The notes under the pieces are model-generated. The model was not told where the DNA came from. It searched no databases and saw only the letters and a list, made by a program, of their open reading frames with translations. From positions 93,690 to 157,689 of the forward strand of contig JAOUBJ010000012.1 of NCBI GenBank assembly GCA_029860345.1: DNA of 64,000 nt, written 5' to 3'. Position numbers and translations under genes: made by a program. Below, piece after piece: positions 16,201 through 24,592 of the stretch (positions within the stretch are counted from its first letter, which is position 1; every line of letters begins with the position of its first letter). The stretch is from Candidatus Zixiibacteriota bacterium. GTDB lineage: Bacteria; Zixibacteria; MSB-5A5; GN15; FEB-12.

Positions 16201-16730
16201 AACCCTTCAGGTCCGAAAATATCCTGTAACTCGCGGGCTGCTGCCACCGCCGCCTCGGTGTTGCCGCGCAGAAGATTCCAGTTCACCTCACCTTTAAGGC
16301 AGGCGCTGCTGGCTATCAAACCGTCGGAGTGTTCGCGGAGGAGTTGCTTGTCGATACGTGGCCGATGGTAGAACCCTTCCAGGAAACCGGCCGTGGACAG
16401 CTTGATCAGGTTTTTGTAACCGGTCAGGTTGCGGGCCAGCAACACCAGATGAAAGCCACCGTCCGGCCACTGTTTGGAGGGTTGTTTTTCATGCCGACTA
16501 CCACCGGCCACATACGCTTCGATACCTATGATCGGTTTGATCCCGGCCCGGTTGGCTTTTTTGTAGAATTCGATCGCGCCGAACATATTGCCGTGATCGG
16601 TCACGGCCAAAGCGGGCATGCGGTGTTCTTTGGCTAACGCAATCAGAGCATCAAGACGACAGGCGCCGTCCAGAAGAGAGTACTGGCTGTGCGTGTGCAG
16701 GTGGACGAAGTTCGCATGTTTCACGGCCAT
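13287..16730 (-). CDS. dnaE: DNA polymerase III alpha subunit
   Basis: An 1147-residue replicative polymerase (C-family), the expected length. From the N-terminus: PHP domain with [16 protein letters not shown] and [13 protein letters not shown]; palm with [16 protein letters not shown] and the catalytic [14 protein letters not shown]; the thumb and fingers with [11 protein letters not shown] and [25 protein letters not shown]. The helix-hairpin-helix region includes [16 protein letters not shown]. Near the C-terminus is an OB fold ([28 protein letters not shown]). The start is the ATG at 16730, which opens [14 protein letters not shown] just before the PHP domain; longer in-frame extensions are not family-like. 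Two exported thioredoxin genes follow closely. Confidence 0.97.
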   Translation of the reverse strand: [1147 protein letters not shown]

Positions 16731-16975
16731 AAAAAGTCGCTCCGGTTCTGCTGCCTTTGACAGATGATACGCAGCCTCGGCAGAACCAGCGATCCAAATG
16801 CAGGCCGACGTATAAGGTTGGAACCATGAGGTGGCAGGTTTCGCATCCTCCGGCATCCCCTTACATAATTGCAGAAAAGAGCGGTACGGTCAAACACTTT
16901 CTGGTTTTGCAGGCTCAGTCGGCACAAAAAAAGCGGCCCCGAAGAGCCGCTTGAGAAATCGTATAGGGAGTCAGG
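16731..16975. other. Intergenic region upstream of dnaE
   Basis: About 245 bp between dnaE and the PEP-CTERM gene. Apart from the terminator at 16925-16952 I see no gene or clear promoter. The dnaE start has only a distant GGAG. Confidence 0.4.
16925..16952 (-). terminator. Terminator after the PEP-CTERM gene
   Basis: Stem AAGCGGC (16931-16937) with GCCGCTT (16946-16952). On the minus strand the stem is followed directly by a run of T, ending TTTGTG. It lies 24 bp beyond the stop codon. Confidence 0.8.
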
Positions 16976-17620
16976 TCAGGCTTTTCGAAATCTTCGCGCC
17001 ACTCCAACACCGGCCAGCCCTAAACCTAACAGAAGAACCGTCGCCGGTTCGGGAATAGTCGTCTGGGCATCATGAGAAAAGGGTGCAAAGACTCTGTTCT
17101 TATCGAATCCATAAGCGTCAAAATGCACACCACCGGCGTAGGTGGTGCTGATACCGAACTTGAAAACCTGACCGTACTGGTTCTCACCACCATCACCACC
17201 GGGCACATAGTCCTGAACATTGACAAAGGGACCGGAAGTTGTCTGGGCAGCTACAAAATGCTCCACATAGTCTGTCGGGAAGACACCGTGGCCCGGCATC
17301 GGATCGGAGGTGGGCGGGGTGCCGTAGACGTAGTCGGCGGCGCTGTAAGTAGTGCCGACACCACCTTCGGGAGTAATGGTCAGGGCGCCATCAGTTGGGG
17401 TTTGGCCCAACAACGATGCCACCAGATGGATATCCTGAATAGAGCCATGATTCAACCCGGAGGCCACCACCCACAATTCAAAATCCTGCTCTGTCGTGTA
17501 CCATGTTTCGCTGGATGCATCATACTCCCCACCCGGAATGTACAACTGCAAGCTTGGTACAGCCATACTGGTTGAGGCCAGAATAATGGTAGCGAAAACG
17601 GTCAAAACGAGACTTTTCAT
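16976..17620 (-). CDS. PEP-CTERM sorting-domain protein
   Basis: A 214-residue secreted protein. It starts MKSLVLTVFATIILASTSMA (signal peptide), with GGAGAA about 9 nt upstream of the ATG at 17620. The middle is a Gly/Thr/Asp/Tyr-rich beta-type domain with no recognised family. The C-terminus is the classical sorting signal: IPEPATVLLLGLGLAGVG, i.e. the PEP motif, a hydrophobic helix, then the basic VARRFRKA. PEP-CTERM proteins are cleaved by exosortase and are usually linked to extracellular polymer. No exosortase is in this window. It is flanked by its own promoter and terminator, so it is monocistronic. Confidence 0.85.
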   Translation of the reverse strand: MKSLVLTVFATIILASTSMAVPSLQLYIPGGEYDASSETWYTTEQDFELWVVASGLNHGSIQDIHLVASLLGQTPTDGALTITPEGGVGTTYSAADYVYGTPPTSDPMPGHGVFPTDYVEHFVAAQTTSGPFVNVQDYVPGGDGGENQYGQVFKFGISTTYAGGVHFDAYGFDKNRVFAPFSHDAQTTIPEPATVLLLGLGLAGVGVARRFRKA

Positions 17621-17636
17621 ATCTGCATTCTCCAAA

Positions 17637-17664
17637 GAGCTAAAACTAGTCAGTTATATGTCAA
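17637..17664 (-). promoter_or_regulatory. Probable promoter of the PEP-CTERM gene
   Basis: Minus strand: consensus TTGACA (17664-17659), 16-nt spacer, TAGCTC (17642-17637). The -35 is perfect, the -10 is weak. The gene start is 17 nt further on. Confidence 0.4.
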
Positions 17665-18421
17665 GCAATCGGTGTGCCGAGCGACCCTTCGATAAAAGGC
17701 CATAAACGAGATCACAACAATCTATCCTTCAATAGCTTGGCATTCACGGGTGACGGCCTCGTCTCGGCCGTGCAAATACAGGCTGTTCAATATGCAAACA
17801 GTTTCACCTTATTCGCAAGGCATGGTATCTACTGAGTTGAGAATCACCTCATTAATATGGAGTGTAATGCTACATGTTTCCCGGGTGACATTTCCCCTCG
17901 ACAATCTTCGACCAATCTCAAGGGATTGGGTGCTGTCAGGTGACTCGCCTGACAGCCAATGGGTTGAACGGCGGGCGTCGGGCGGGTCGCCCAACGCCAC
18001 CCGTAGACCAGGCTACTTTCAACACACCCTGACGCCTTGTGCGTTCGACCAATGTCAATACTGACGTAGGGCAAAACCGCTTCTGTTTCTGCCGCAACAC
18101 AGTTTCGGGTGGCCGTCTCAAACTTTGTTTGGGACGAATAATACAAAAGCCACCCCCAAACCGGGTTTGAGGGTGACACCCATCGACATTTGGCGGAACC
18201 GCTAATCCCGCGCGGCGCGGGACGCACTATCGACTACGGTGGGGATCGGCTTGATGAATCGCCCTGTTTTCTTATCCAGAGCGCATTTTCACTGACGCCG
18301 TCTGTCAGTGCTATCTTTTATTTTAATCGCGACCAGAATGTGATATATTCAGCCGTTACTACTTTGTAATTTGGATGTAATGGCAAGTTAGAAAATCATG
18401 ATAAAGAAAGGCAAAGGACAA
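17665..18421. repeat. recA upstream region with mosaic repeats
   Basis: About 750 bp without a gene. Repeat modules lie at 17930-18003 (GTCAGGTGACTCGCCTGAC at 17935-17953, then a GTCGGGCGGGTCGCCC-type hairpin). More lie at 18105-18180 (CGTCTCAAAC..TTTGGGACG and CCACCCCCAAACCGGGTTTG). A perfect 7-bp hairpin CACTGAC/GTCAGTG is at 18290-18310, about 110 bp before recA. I see TATATT at 18344-18349 but no good -35 and no recognisable LexA box of the E. coli or B. subtilis type. Confidence 0.5.
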
Positions 18422-19489
18422 ATGGCTGCTACCACTACTGTGGGTGATCGCTCCAAGGCACTTGAAGCGGCGCTGACTCAGATCGAACGATCATTCGGCA
18501 AGGGCTCGATTATGCGGTTGGGGGACAATTCGGTTCTTGAGATCGAGGTTATTCCCTCGGGATCGCTGGGGCTGGATCATGCTCTTGGTGTTTGCGGGAT
18601 TCCACGGGGGCGGGTAACGGAAATCTATGGCCCGGAATCATCGGGCAAGACCACGCTGGCTCTGCACATTATAGCGCAGGCTCAAAAACTGGGCGGGGTG
18701 GCCGCCTTTATCGATGCCGAGCATGCTCTTGATGCCACCTATGCCCGGGCGCTGGGCGTTAACACCGATGATCTGCTGGTATCTCAACCCGACGCCGGTG
18801 AGCAGGCATTGGATATCACCGACACCCTGGTGCGATCCGGCGCGGTGGACATTATCGTAGTCGACTCGGTCGCCGCCTTGACGCCACGCGCCGAGATCGA
18901 GGGTGAGATGGGCGACCACCACATGGGTTTGCAGGCCCGTCTGATGTCACAGGCCTTGCGCAAACTGACCGCGATAATCTCCAAGAGCAAGACGGCGGTG
19001 ATATTTATCAACCAGATTCGGATGAAAATCGGTGTCATGTTCGGTAATCCGGAAACCACCACCGGTGGTAACGCCCTGAAGTTCTATTCGACCGTACGGC
19101 TGGACATCCGACGGATCGCTACGATCAAAGATGGTCAGGAGCAGATCGGTTCACGCACCCGTGTCCGTGTCGTGAAAAACAAAGTTGCGCCGCCATTCAG
19201 AGAGGCGGAGTTCGACATTATATACGGCAAGGGTGTCTCCTACCACGGTGAGCTTTTGGACTTTGCGGTCAACCATGGCATCGTCGACAAGTCCGGCTCA
19301 TGGTTTAGTTATGGTGCGGATCGCTTGGGGCAGGGGCGCGAGAACGCCAAGCAGTTTCTGATTGAACACGAGGAGATTGCGTCTGAAGTTTTGGCCAAGG
19401 TCAAAGAGGCTTTGGGCTGGACCTTGATCGAACCGGACACGGAACCGGCGTCGCCGGCCAAAGCCGCCAAGGCCGCAGAAGAGAAGTAA
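18422..19489 (+). CDS. recA: Recombinase RecA
   Basis: A 355-residue recombinase of normal length. Visible hallmarks: [11 protein letters not shown] near the start, Walker [14 protein letters not shown] (about 62-74), the AEHALD motif, [22 protein letters not shown] (Walker B and loop L1), and the L2 region [29 protein letters not shown] short Ala/Lys/Glu-rich C-terminal tail is typical. RecA forms filaments on single-stranded DNA for homologous recombination and repair. I prefer the ATG at 18422, which gives the usual MA... N-terminus and has AAAGGA close upstream. The in-frame ATG at 18398 adds eight residues and lacks a ribosome site. Confidence 0.97.
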   Translation: MAATTTVGDRSKALEAALTQIERSFGKGSIMRLGDNSVLEIEVIPSGSLGLDHALGVCGIPRGRVTEIYGPESSGKTTLALHIIAQAQKLGGVAAFIDAEHALDATYARALGVNTDDLLVSQPDAGEQALDITDTLVRSGAVDIIVVDSVAALTPRAEIEGEMGDHHMGLQARLMSQALRKLTAIISKSKTAVIFINQIRMKIGVMFGNPETTTGGNALKFYSTVRLDIRRIATIKDGQEQIGSRTRVRVVKNKVAPPFREAEFDIIYGKGVSYHGELLDFAVNHGIVDKSGSWFSYGADRLGQGRENAKQFLIEHEEIASEVLAKVKEALGWTLIEPDTEPASPAKAAKAAEEK

Positions 19490-19881
19490 CGACACGTGCT
19501 GTCGGGTGCCCCACAGCTTGCTGTGGGATATCGTGTTGCCGTCAGTAATCTTGCAGGGCAGTCCGCCGCGGCGTGGACCCGGCCTTGTGGATGATGTTTG
19601 GGTGGCCCACGCCGCCAAAGGCGGGGCTGTGGGAATATGGTGCTGTCGGGCGACTCGCCCGACGGCTGCGACGAAAAGAATCTGTTGTGCTGTGTCTTGG
19701 TCCCGACATTGGCGGGATTGTGACCCGGCACATATTGGAGGCAGTTGATACAAAGTCATTCTGGCGAAGGCCAGAATCCAGTCTTCGATTCAGGTGGCCG
19801 CCTCAAACCTTGTTTGGGGCGGGTGACAAGGGCCACCCCCAAAGCGACTTTGAGGGTGCCACCCGGCGAAAGGGAGGAAGT
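19490..19881. repeat. Mosaic repeat region after recA
   Basis: About 390 bp with no credible gene. Modules seen: CCCACAGCTTGCTGTGGG (19509-19526), GTCGGGCGACTCGCCCGAC (19645-19663), TTCTGGCGAAGGCCAGAA near 19758, CCGCCTCAAACC..GTTTGGGGCGGG around 19799-19820, and GCCACCCCCAAAGCGACTTTGAGGGTG around 19831-19857. All are self-complementary and recur in other gaps of the window. A ribosome site for the next gene (AGGGAGG) lies at 19871-19877. Confidence 0.6.
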
Positions 19882-20814
19882 ATGTTTCATGCGCGTTACG
19901 TAATTGTACTTGTGATGTTCCTGCTCATAGGGACCGATAGGGCTGAGGCGGCCGACGGTGACGTTACTGGCTGCAAAGGCAGGTTTATAGAAATGGCTGG
20001 CACATTTCAACGATTGGAAACAGAGTACTTTCTAAAATACACAGAATTGAATGGGAAAATCTCTAGTCTGGTATCTTCCGGTCGGGCTGACGATAAGGAA
20101 CTGGACCGATTGTCAAAAGAGGTCGATAGATACATTGATCTGAGCTTTCACTTCCAAGCCTTGACCGATGACGCCAGCAATGGGCGTATGAGCATCTCCT
20201 GCGACGACTTCGAGAAACAGTTGAAATGGATTGTGGAGAACGATGATTACATGCGCACCATGGCGGCATTGGTTGATCCCTCGACAGCTCTAGACCCAAT
20301 GGAGTACTTGTACTCACAAAACTGGTTTGGGGAAGCAATCTCGAAGGCCATAGAAGAGCGTTCCTACGGTCACAAGGGAGTCCAGCAGGTCACCCTCAGG
20401 AACTTGGCTGAGCTTTGCAGGATGAAAGGTTATACGTTTTTTAGAAAGCACATTCTAAACGACATAGAGGGCGAGTCGGGACTTATGGACAGGCTAGAGA
20501 GCTTCTCAAAGAGCACCGCGACAAGTTTGGTCGTGGAGGCTTCGATAATAAGTGCCCTGGAAAACTATTCCAAGCAGAGCGTTGCCAAGGCGGTAGGCTT
20601 CACTGCTGGCGTCATTGTTTCCGTGGCCTGGCCAAGCGAAATCGATCTCCACCCTCTGGAGGTGCTCGAAAGTGATGGGTACAGTCTGTCCGAGCGAAAG
20701 AGTGCCGTTGCCGAAATCCTTCGGAGTGAGGCGACCACACGTGAACACCTGCAAACGGTCGCCAATGAAATCGCAACCTGGCCTGGCGGGGCATTCGGGA
20801 GAAGCCAGAAGTGA
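19882..20814 (+). CDS. Exported protein of unknown function
   Basis: A 310-residue protein. The ATG at 19882 starts MFHARYVIVLVMFLLIGTDRAEA, a signal peptide, and has a strong AGGGAGGAAG upstream. The mature protein is helical and polar, with a Leu/Lys/Glu-rich segment (about 35-75) that may form a coiled coil and several cysteines. No domain is recognised and no metal site or catalytic motif is evident. Its base composition looks less GC-rich than the flanking recA and DMT genes, and it is bounded on both sides by repeat mosaics. It could therefore be a recent arrival; this is only a visual impression. Confidence 0.6.
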   Translation: MFHARYVIVLVMFLLIGTDRAEAADGDVTGCKGRFIEMAGTFQRLETEYFLKYTELNGKISSLVSSGRADDKELDRLSKEVDRYIDLSFHFQALTDDASNGRMSISCDDFEKQLKWIVENDDYMRTMAALVDPSTALDPMEYLYSQNWFGEAISKAIEERSYGHKGVQQVTLRNLAELCRMKGYTFFRKHILNDIEGESGLMDRLESFSKSTATSLVVEASIISALENYSKQSVAKAVGFTAGVIVSVAWPSEIDLHPLEVLESDGYSLSERKSAVAEILRSEATTREHLQTVANEIATWPGGAFGRSQK

Positions 20815-20849
20815 TAGGTTCAAGAGATGTTCATTTCCTCGACTTACCG

Positions 20850-20925
20850 TGGATGCCCGCCTTAAACTCGTTTGGGGCGGGCAACAAGAATCATCCCCAT
20901 AGAGGCTTGGTGGGTGCCACCCGGA
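20850..20925. repeat. Mosaic repeat modules between orphan and DMT genes
   Basis: GCCCGCCTTAAACTCGTTTG followed by GGGCGGGC forms a hairpin of the same type as the CCGTCTC/GGGACGGG module. A degenerate CATCCCC...GGTGGGTGCCACCC module follows. The two genes on either side converge here, so it may also serve as a shared 3' region. Confidence 0.45.
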
Positions 20926-20955
20926 AATGACGCTCTCGCTAGCCCTTACCCCCCC

Positions 20956-21846
20956 TCACACATCATGCTCGGTTAACTTCACCTTACCCTTGCGTTCGGA
21001 GACGTAGACGCCGAAGGTGATCAAAGCAGCGCCAAGCAAAATCCAGACAGTAATAGACTCATTGATCAACAACCATGCAGCAACCATCGTGAACAATGGT
21101 TCGATGTACAAGTACGCGCCAACATCAGCCGCCGTGTAACGCGCCAACCCCTCCGCCCACAACCAAAACGAAACAGCTAAACATAACACACCAAGAAAAA
21201 CCAGGCTAACGCTTGTTATCGGTTGCATCTCAAGGAAAACGTCGAACCCGCTGGTGGCCAGAGTGTATGGAATGAACACCGCCCCTGCCACAAGTGTCAT
21301 CCAAAAAGTGGCCACCAAAGGATGGACCTTTTTGGTAATGTCGCGCGTGGCCACCGTGTAGAATCCCCAGGTCACGCACGAACCGAGCACGATTACATCA
21401 CCGCGCGAGTTGATCCAGGCTAAGTTTCCCCAGCTTCCGTTGGCGGTCAACACGACAACGCCAAGGGTAGCTAAGATGAACCCTGTCCAATGGTGTTTGC
21501 TGAACGGTTCTTTCAGATAGAACCAGGCCAGCGCAGCCACGAATATCGGCGCCGTTGTCAGAATCCAGGCAGTGTTGGAGGCAGCTGTCTCTTTCATGCC
21601 GGTAGCCATCACCCAGAAATGCAGAAAAACCAAAAACGACGCTGCGAAAAGGCCCCACTTTTTCTCCACCGGCCAGATCCTGAGACCCTTGGCCTTTATG
21701 ATGATAAACAAAGTCGGGGCAGCCAGAAGGAAGCGCGCTGAGATCATCTCCACCGGTTCGAGTTCACGCAGCACCACTTTGATGGCGATATACGAGATAC
21801 CCCAGAAGAACACCGGCAATAGCAGAAACAACGACGACAGTCTCAT
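20956..21846 (-). CDS. EamA/DMT-superfamily transporter
   Basis: A 296-residue membrane protein with ten predicted helices in two EamA repeats. The first repeat opens LFLLLPVFFWGISYIAIKVVLREL and includes RFLLAAPTLFIII. The second starts near GDVIVLGSCVTWGFYTVATRDI and ends ALITFGVYVSERKGK. Members of this family export metabolites or amino acids; the substrate cannot be read from the sequence. It is flanked by repeat mosaics and has no obvious operon partner. Confidence 0.9.
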   Translation of the reverse strand: MRLSSLFLLLPVFFWGISYIAIKVVLRELEPVEMISARFLLAAPTLFIIIKAKGLRIWPVEKKWGLFAASFLVFLHFWVMATGMKETAASNTAWILTTAPIFVAALAWFYLKEPFSKHHWTGFILATLGVVVLTANGSWGNLAWINSRGDVIVLGSCVTWGFYTVATRDITKKVHPLVATFWMTLVAGAVFIPYTLATSGFDVFLEMQPITSVSLVFLGVLCLAVSFWLWAEGLARYTAADVGAYLYIEPLFTMVAAWLLINESITVWILLGAALITFGVYVSERKGKVKLTEHDV

Positions 21847-22331
21847 CCGACAATAAACAGAAGCATTTGATCCAAGGCAAGGTTGAGGTTTTGTGGCCTG
21901 CCTGTGTCAGGTCACAACCTCGCCTTTGGCGCAGCCCAGACCTGACACAACGTGAAAGTGCCGTTGGGCGCCCCGGCCCGCCCGAAGTTTATGCTTCGAC
22001 TCCGCTCAGCACGAGGTTGGGCCAGCATCATTTGCGTTGTGATGGTCGAGTCTTCAGACTCGGCCATAATCCCACCGAGTCTGAAGACTCGGCGGGCACA
22101 ACGCAAGAGAAGACTGGATTCCGGCCTTCGCCGGAATGACAAAAGGTGCAGGCCGGCCAAGGCGACAAGTCGCTTCTTGGCGCTACGCACCTTATGACCT
22201 CACCCTGAGCGGAGTCGAAGGGTGGCGGTTTGCCTGTCGAAACTCCCAACTTGACAACAGTCGCGAAGTCCACGATCATCACACTTAGAAACCATCCCAG
22301 TCCGGAATCTGACAGAATGCAAGGAGAGCGG
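21847..22331. repeat. Mosaic repeat region before the DUF2723 gene
   Basis: About 485 bp between divergent genes. Modules include TGTCAGGTC..GACCTGACA (21905-21948), CGACTCCGCTCAGCACGAG (21990), GTCGAGTCTTCAGACTCGGC (about 22044-22063) with its partner CGAGTCTGAAGACTCGG (about 22077-22093), TTCCGGCCTTCGCCGGAATG (about 22119) and CCTGAGCGGAGTCGAAGGG (about 22204). A TTGACA lies at about 22252 with only a poor -10 after it. Confidence 0.55.
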
Positions 22332-24524
22332 ATGCATTCCATAAAGCACCCATCGCTTAGTTTCTATCTCGGTTTGATCGTAGTGGTACTGGGCTTCATC
22401 AGTTTGCGCATGCCGCCGGTGGATTCGTTCTGGAGCATGACATTGGCGCCGCTGCTCCTGGTGCTGGGATATCTGGTGCTACTGCCGCTCGGCTTGTGGC
22501 CGCGCTGCTCGGAACCGAACCACGAATCAACCGCAGGCGAGGATGTCTCGACCAGCCGTTTTGCCGGTTTGGGCGTGTTTGCTTTAGCGCTCATTACTTA
22601 CTGCCTGACCCTTTGGCCGGGTCCGCGTTGGTGGGATAGTGCTGGGTACATTGCATCAAGTATCACGATGGGGGTCGATAGTGCGCCCGGATCGCTGCTG
22701 CTGCAACTCATAGGTCGCTTGTTCTCTGTCCTCACGTTTATAACGTCCCCGGCGGTACGACTCAATGTCATGATAGCGCTGGCCACGGCCGCGGCGGTGA
22801 CGGTTGTCTACTTTACGATCGTGCGCATGTTGCGCGCAGTATCGGTCAAGGAAGCACCTGATCAAACTGCGATTGTTGCCGGCTCACTCTTGGCCTCTTT
22901 GACGTTGGCTTTTGCTGTCAGTGTCTGGTCCCATGCGATTTTCACCAACCCTTATGGGCTGAGTCTGTTGTGCGCCGCTGTCTTGTTCTATCTCGCGGTG
23001 CGTTGGTGGGAAGACCCCGATGCCGAGAGCGCCGGTAATCTCCTGCTATTGGCGGTTTTTGTTTTGGGGCTGGATGTTAGCGTTCATCGCAGTAACATCC
23101 TGTTCATCCCAGGCTTCCTGGTCGTCGTGCTTCTCCGTCGACCGCGCCTGCTTACTTCGGGAAGGTTATGGCTGGGTGGAGTCTTGCTCTTCATGCTGGG
23201 GCTGTCGTTACAATCGTTCAACATGTTTCGCGCCCAGCTTGACCCCTGGATAAACATGTCCGACCCCGACACGCTGGCTGGTCTTTGGGACTATTTGGCC
23301 CTCAAGCAGTCCGGGGTGGCCGCGTTCGGAACTGACCTGTTGCAGCGCAATGGTCCGGTGTGGTCCACGCAGATCAAACATGAATACCTGAGATACCTCG
23401 GATGGAACTTCGTCGGCTTCGATCACGCCACGCTCGGTGTCAAATGGAATGGAATGTATGGCCTACCTCTGGTTGTCGGGCTGGTTGGTATGGTCTGCCA
23501 TTTTTTCAGAGATTACCGACAGGCGCTGAGAGTCCTGGCCATGTTTCTCAGTGTCAGTGTGGTTGCGATCATTTACCTGAACGTGCCCGAAAATTACTTC
23601 CGCAAAATGGACCGGCACTTCATGGCTTCGTACATGATCTTCACTGTCTGGATCGGATACGGTTGTTACACCGTCATAAGATACCTGCCTCGTCTGTTTG
23701 GCGAACGTGCTTTGGTTGTCTGGCTGGTCTCATTGCTACTCGTAATCGCTCTGCCGCTGAACGCCCTTTTTGCCAACTGGAAGATCAACGACCAGAGCGG
23801 CAACTACACGCCGCTTGAATTCGGCCGCAACCTTCTGAAAACATGTGAGCCGGGTGCTATCCTGATAACCGGCGGCGACTCAGACACCTTCCCATTGTGG
23901 TATTTGCAATTGGTTGAAGGGTATCGCACCGATGTTACCTGCTTGAACTATTCGCTCATGAACACCGAGTGGCATCTCAGGACCCGTCTCAAGTTTGAAC
24001 CGGACATACCCTGGTCGCTTACCGAAGAGAGTCTGCTCGACCTGAATGTTCGAGCCGTCGACAGCCACACCGTGACAATCTACACGACCGGGCGCGACAG
24101 TCTGCCGGTGGAGTTCATAGTGGCGCCGACCTTCAACGATCAGTTCTTGCTGGTAGCCGATCAGGTTTTTCTGGACATCATCCAGACCAATCGCTGGCGT
24201 CGTCCGGTGTATATTTCGGTCGGTATGACCGGCCGCATTCCGCTGGGATTGGATCAGTTTCTCAGGCTTGATGGTTTCGCCTATCGGCTGGTGCCGGACT
24301 CTGCCAAGCGCACCAACTATACCGCTCTAAAGCATAATGTGTTCGAAGAGTTCTCATATCGCGGGCTTGGCGGCGAGGCTCTGTTGGATCAAGTCTCTCA
24401 GGACATGACCAACAGCTATCGCCCGGCTCTTCTCACCTTGAACCGATACCTGGTAGAGCAGGGTGACAGCGCCTCAGTCAAAAAGCTGGACGCCCTGATG
24501 CACAGCCTGTGGCCGGGGGAGTGA
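22332..24524 (+). CDS. DUF2723-family integral membrane protein
   Basis: A 730-residue protein. The ATG at 22332 has AAGGAGAG 6 nt upstream. About eleven hydrophobic helices occupy the first 500 residues, and a soluble domain (about 500-730) follows. The family signature is visible between the second and third helices: LWPGPRWWDSAGYIASSITMGVDSAPGSLLLQLIGR. DUF2723 proteins are related to the protein O-mannosyltransferase/GT-C superfamily and are common in FCB-group bacteria. A glycosyltransferase using a lipid-linked sugar is likely but not shown. The C-terminal part (GGDSDTFPLWYLQLVEGYRTDVTCLNYSL) is also typical of the family. Confidence 0.85.
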   Translation: MHSIKHPSLSFYLGLIVVVLGFISLRMPPVDSFWSMTLAPLLLVLGYLVLLPLGLWPRCSEPNHESTAGEDVSTSRFAGLGVFALALITYCLTLWPGPRWWDSAGYIASSITMGVDSAPGSLLLQLIGRLFSVLTFITSPAVRLNVMIALATAAAVTVVYFTIVRMLRAVSVKEAPDQTAIVAGSLLASLTLAFAVSVWSHAIFTNPYGLSLLCAAVLFYLAVRWWEDPDAESAGNLLLLAVFVLGLDVSVHRSNILFIPGFLVVVLLRRPRLLTSGRLWLGGVLLFMLGLSLQSFNMFRAQLDPWINMSDPDTLAGLWDYLALKQSGVAAFGTDLLQRNGPVWSTQIKHEYLRYLGWNFVGFDHATLGVKWNGMYGLPLVVGLVGMVCHFFRDYRQALRVLAMFLSVSVVAIIYLNVPENYFRKMDRHFMASYMIFTVWIGYGCYTVIRYLPRLFGERALVVWLVSLLLVIALPLNALFANWKINDQSGNYTPLEFGRNLLKTCEPGAILITGGDSDTFPLWYLQLVEGYRTDVTCLNYSLMNTEWHLRTRLKFEPDIPWSLTEESLLDLNVRAVDSHTVTIYTTGRDSLPVEFIVAPTFNDQFLLVADQVFLDIIQTNRWRRPVYISVGMTGRIPLGLDQFLRLDGFAYRLVPDSAKRTNYTALKHNVFEEFSYRGLGGEALLDQVSQDMTNSYRPALLTLNRYLVEQGDSASVKKLDALMHSLWPGE

Positions 24525-24592
24525 GGGTAATGCTTCGTTAAACGGCGACTTTTCCATTGCGCTCAGGCAGCCCATCCCCTACCATGCCCACC

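Noticed and set aside
18290..18350. LexA/SOS box before recA
   Set aside because: A CACTGAC/GTCAGTG hairpin and a TATATT are present, but no match to the E. coli or B. subtilis LexA consensus can be supported.
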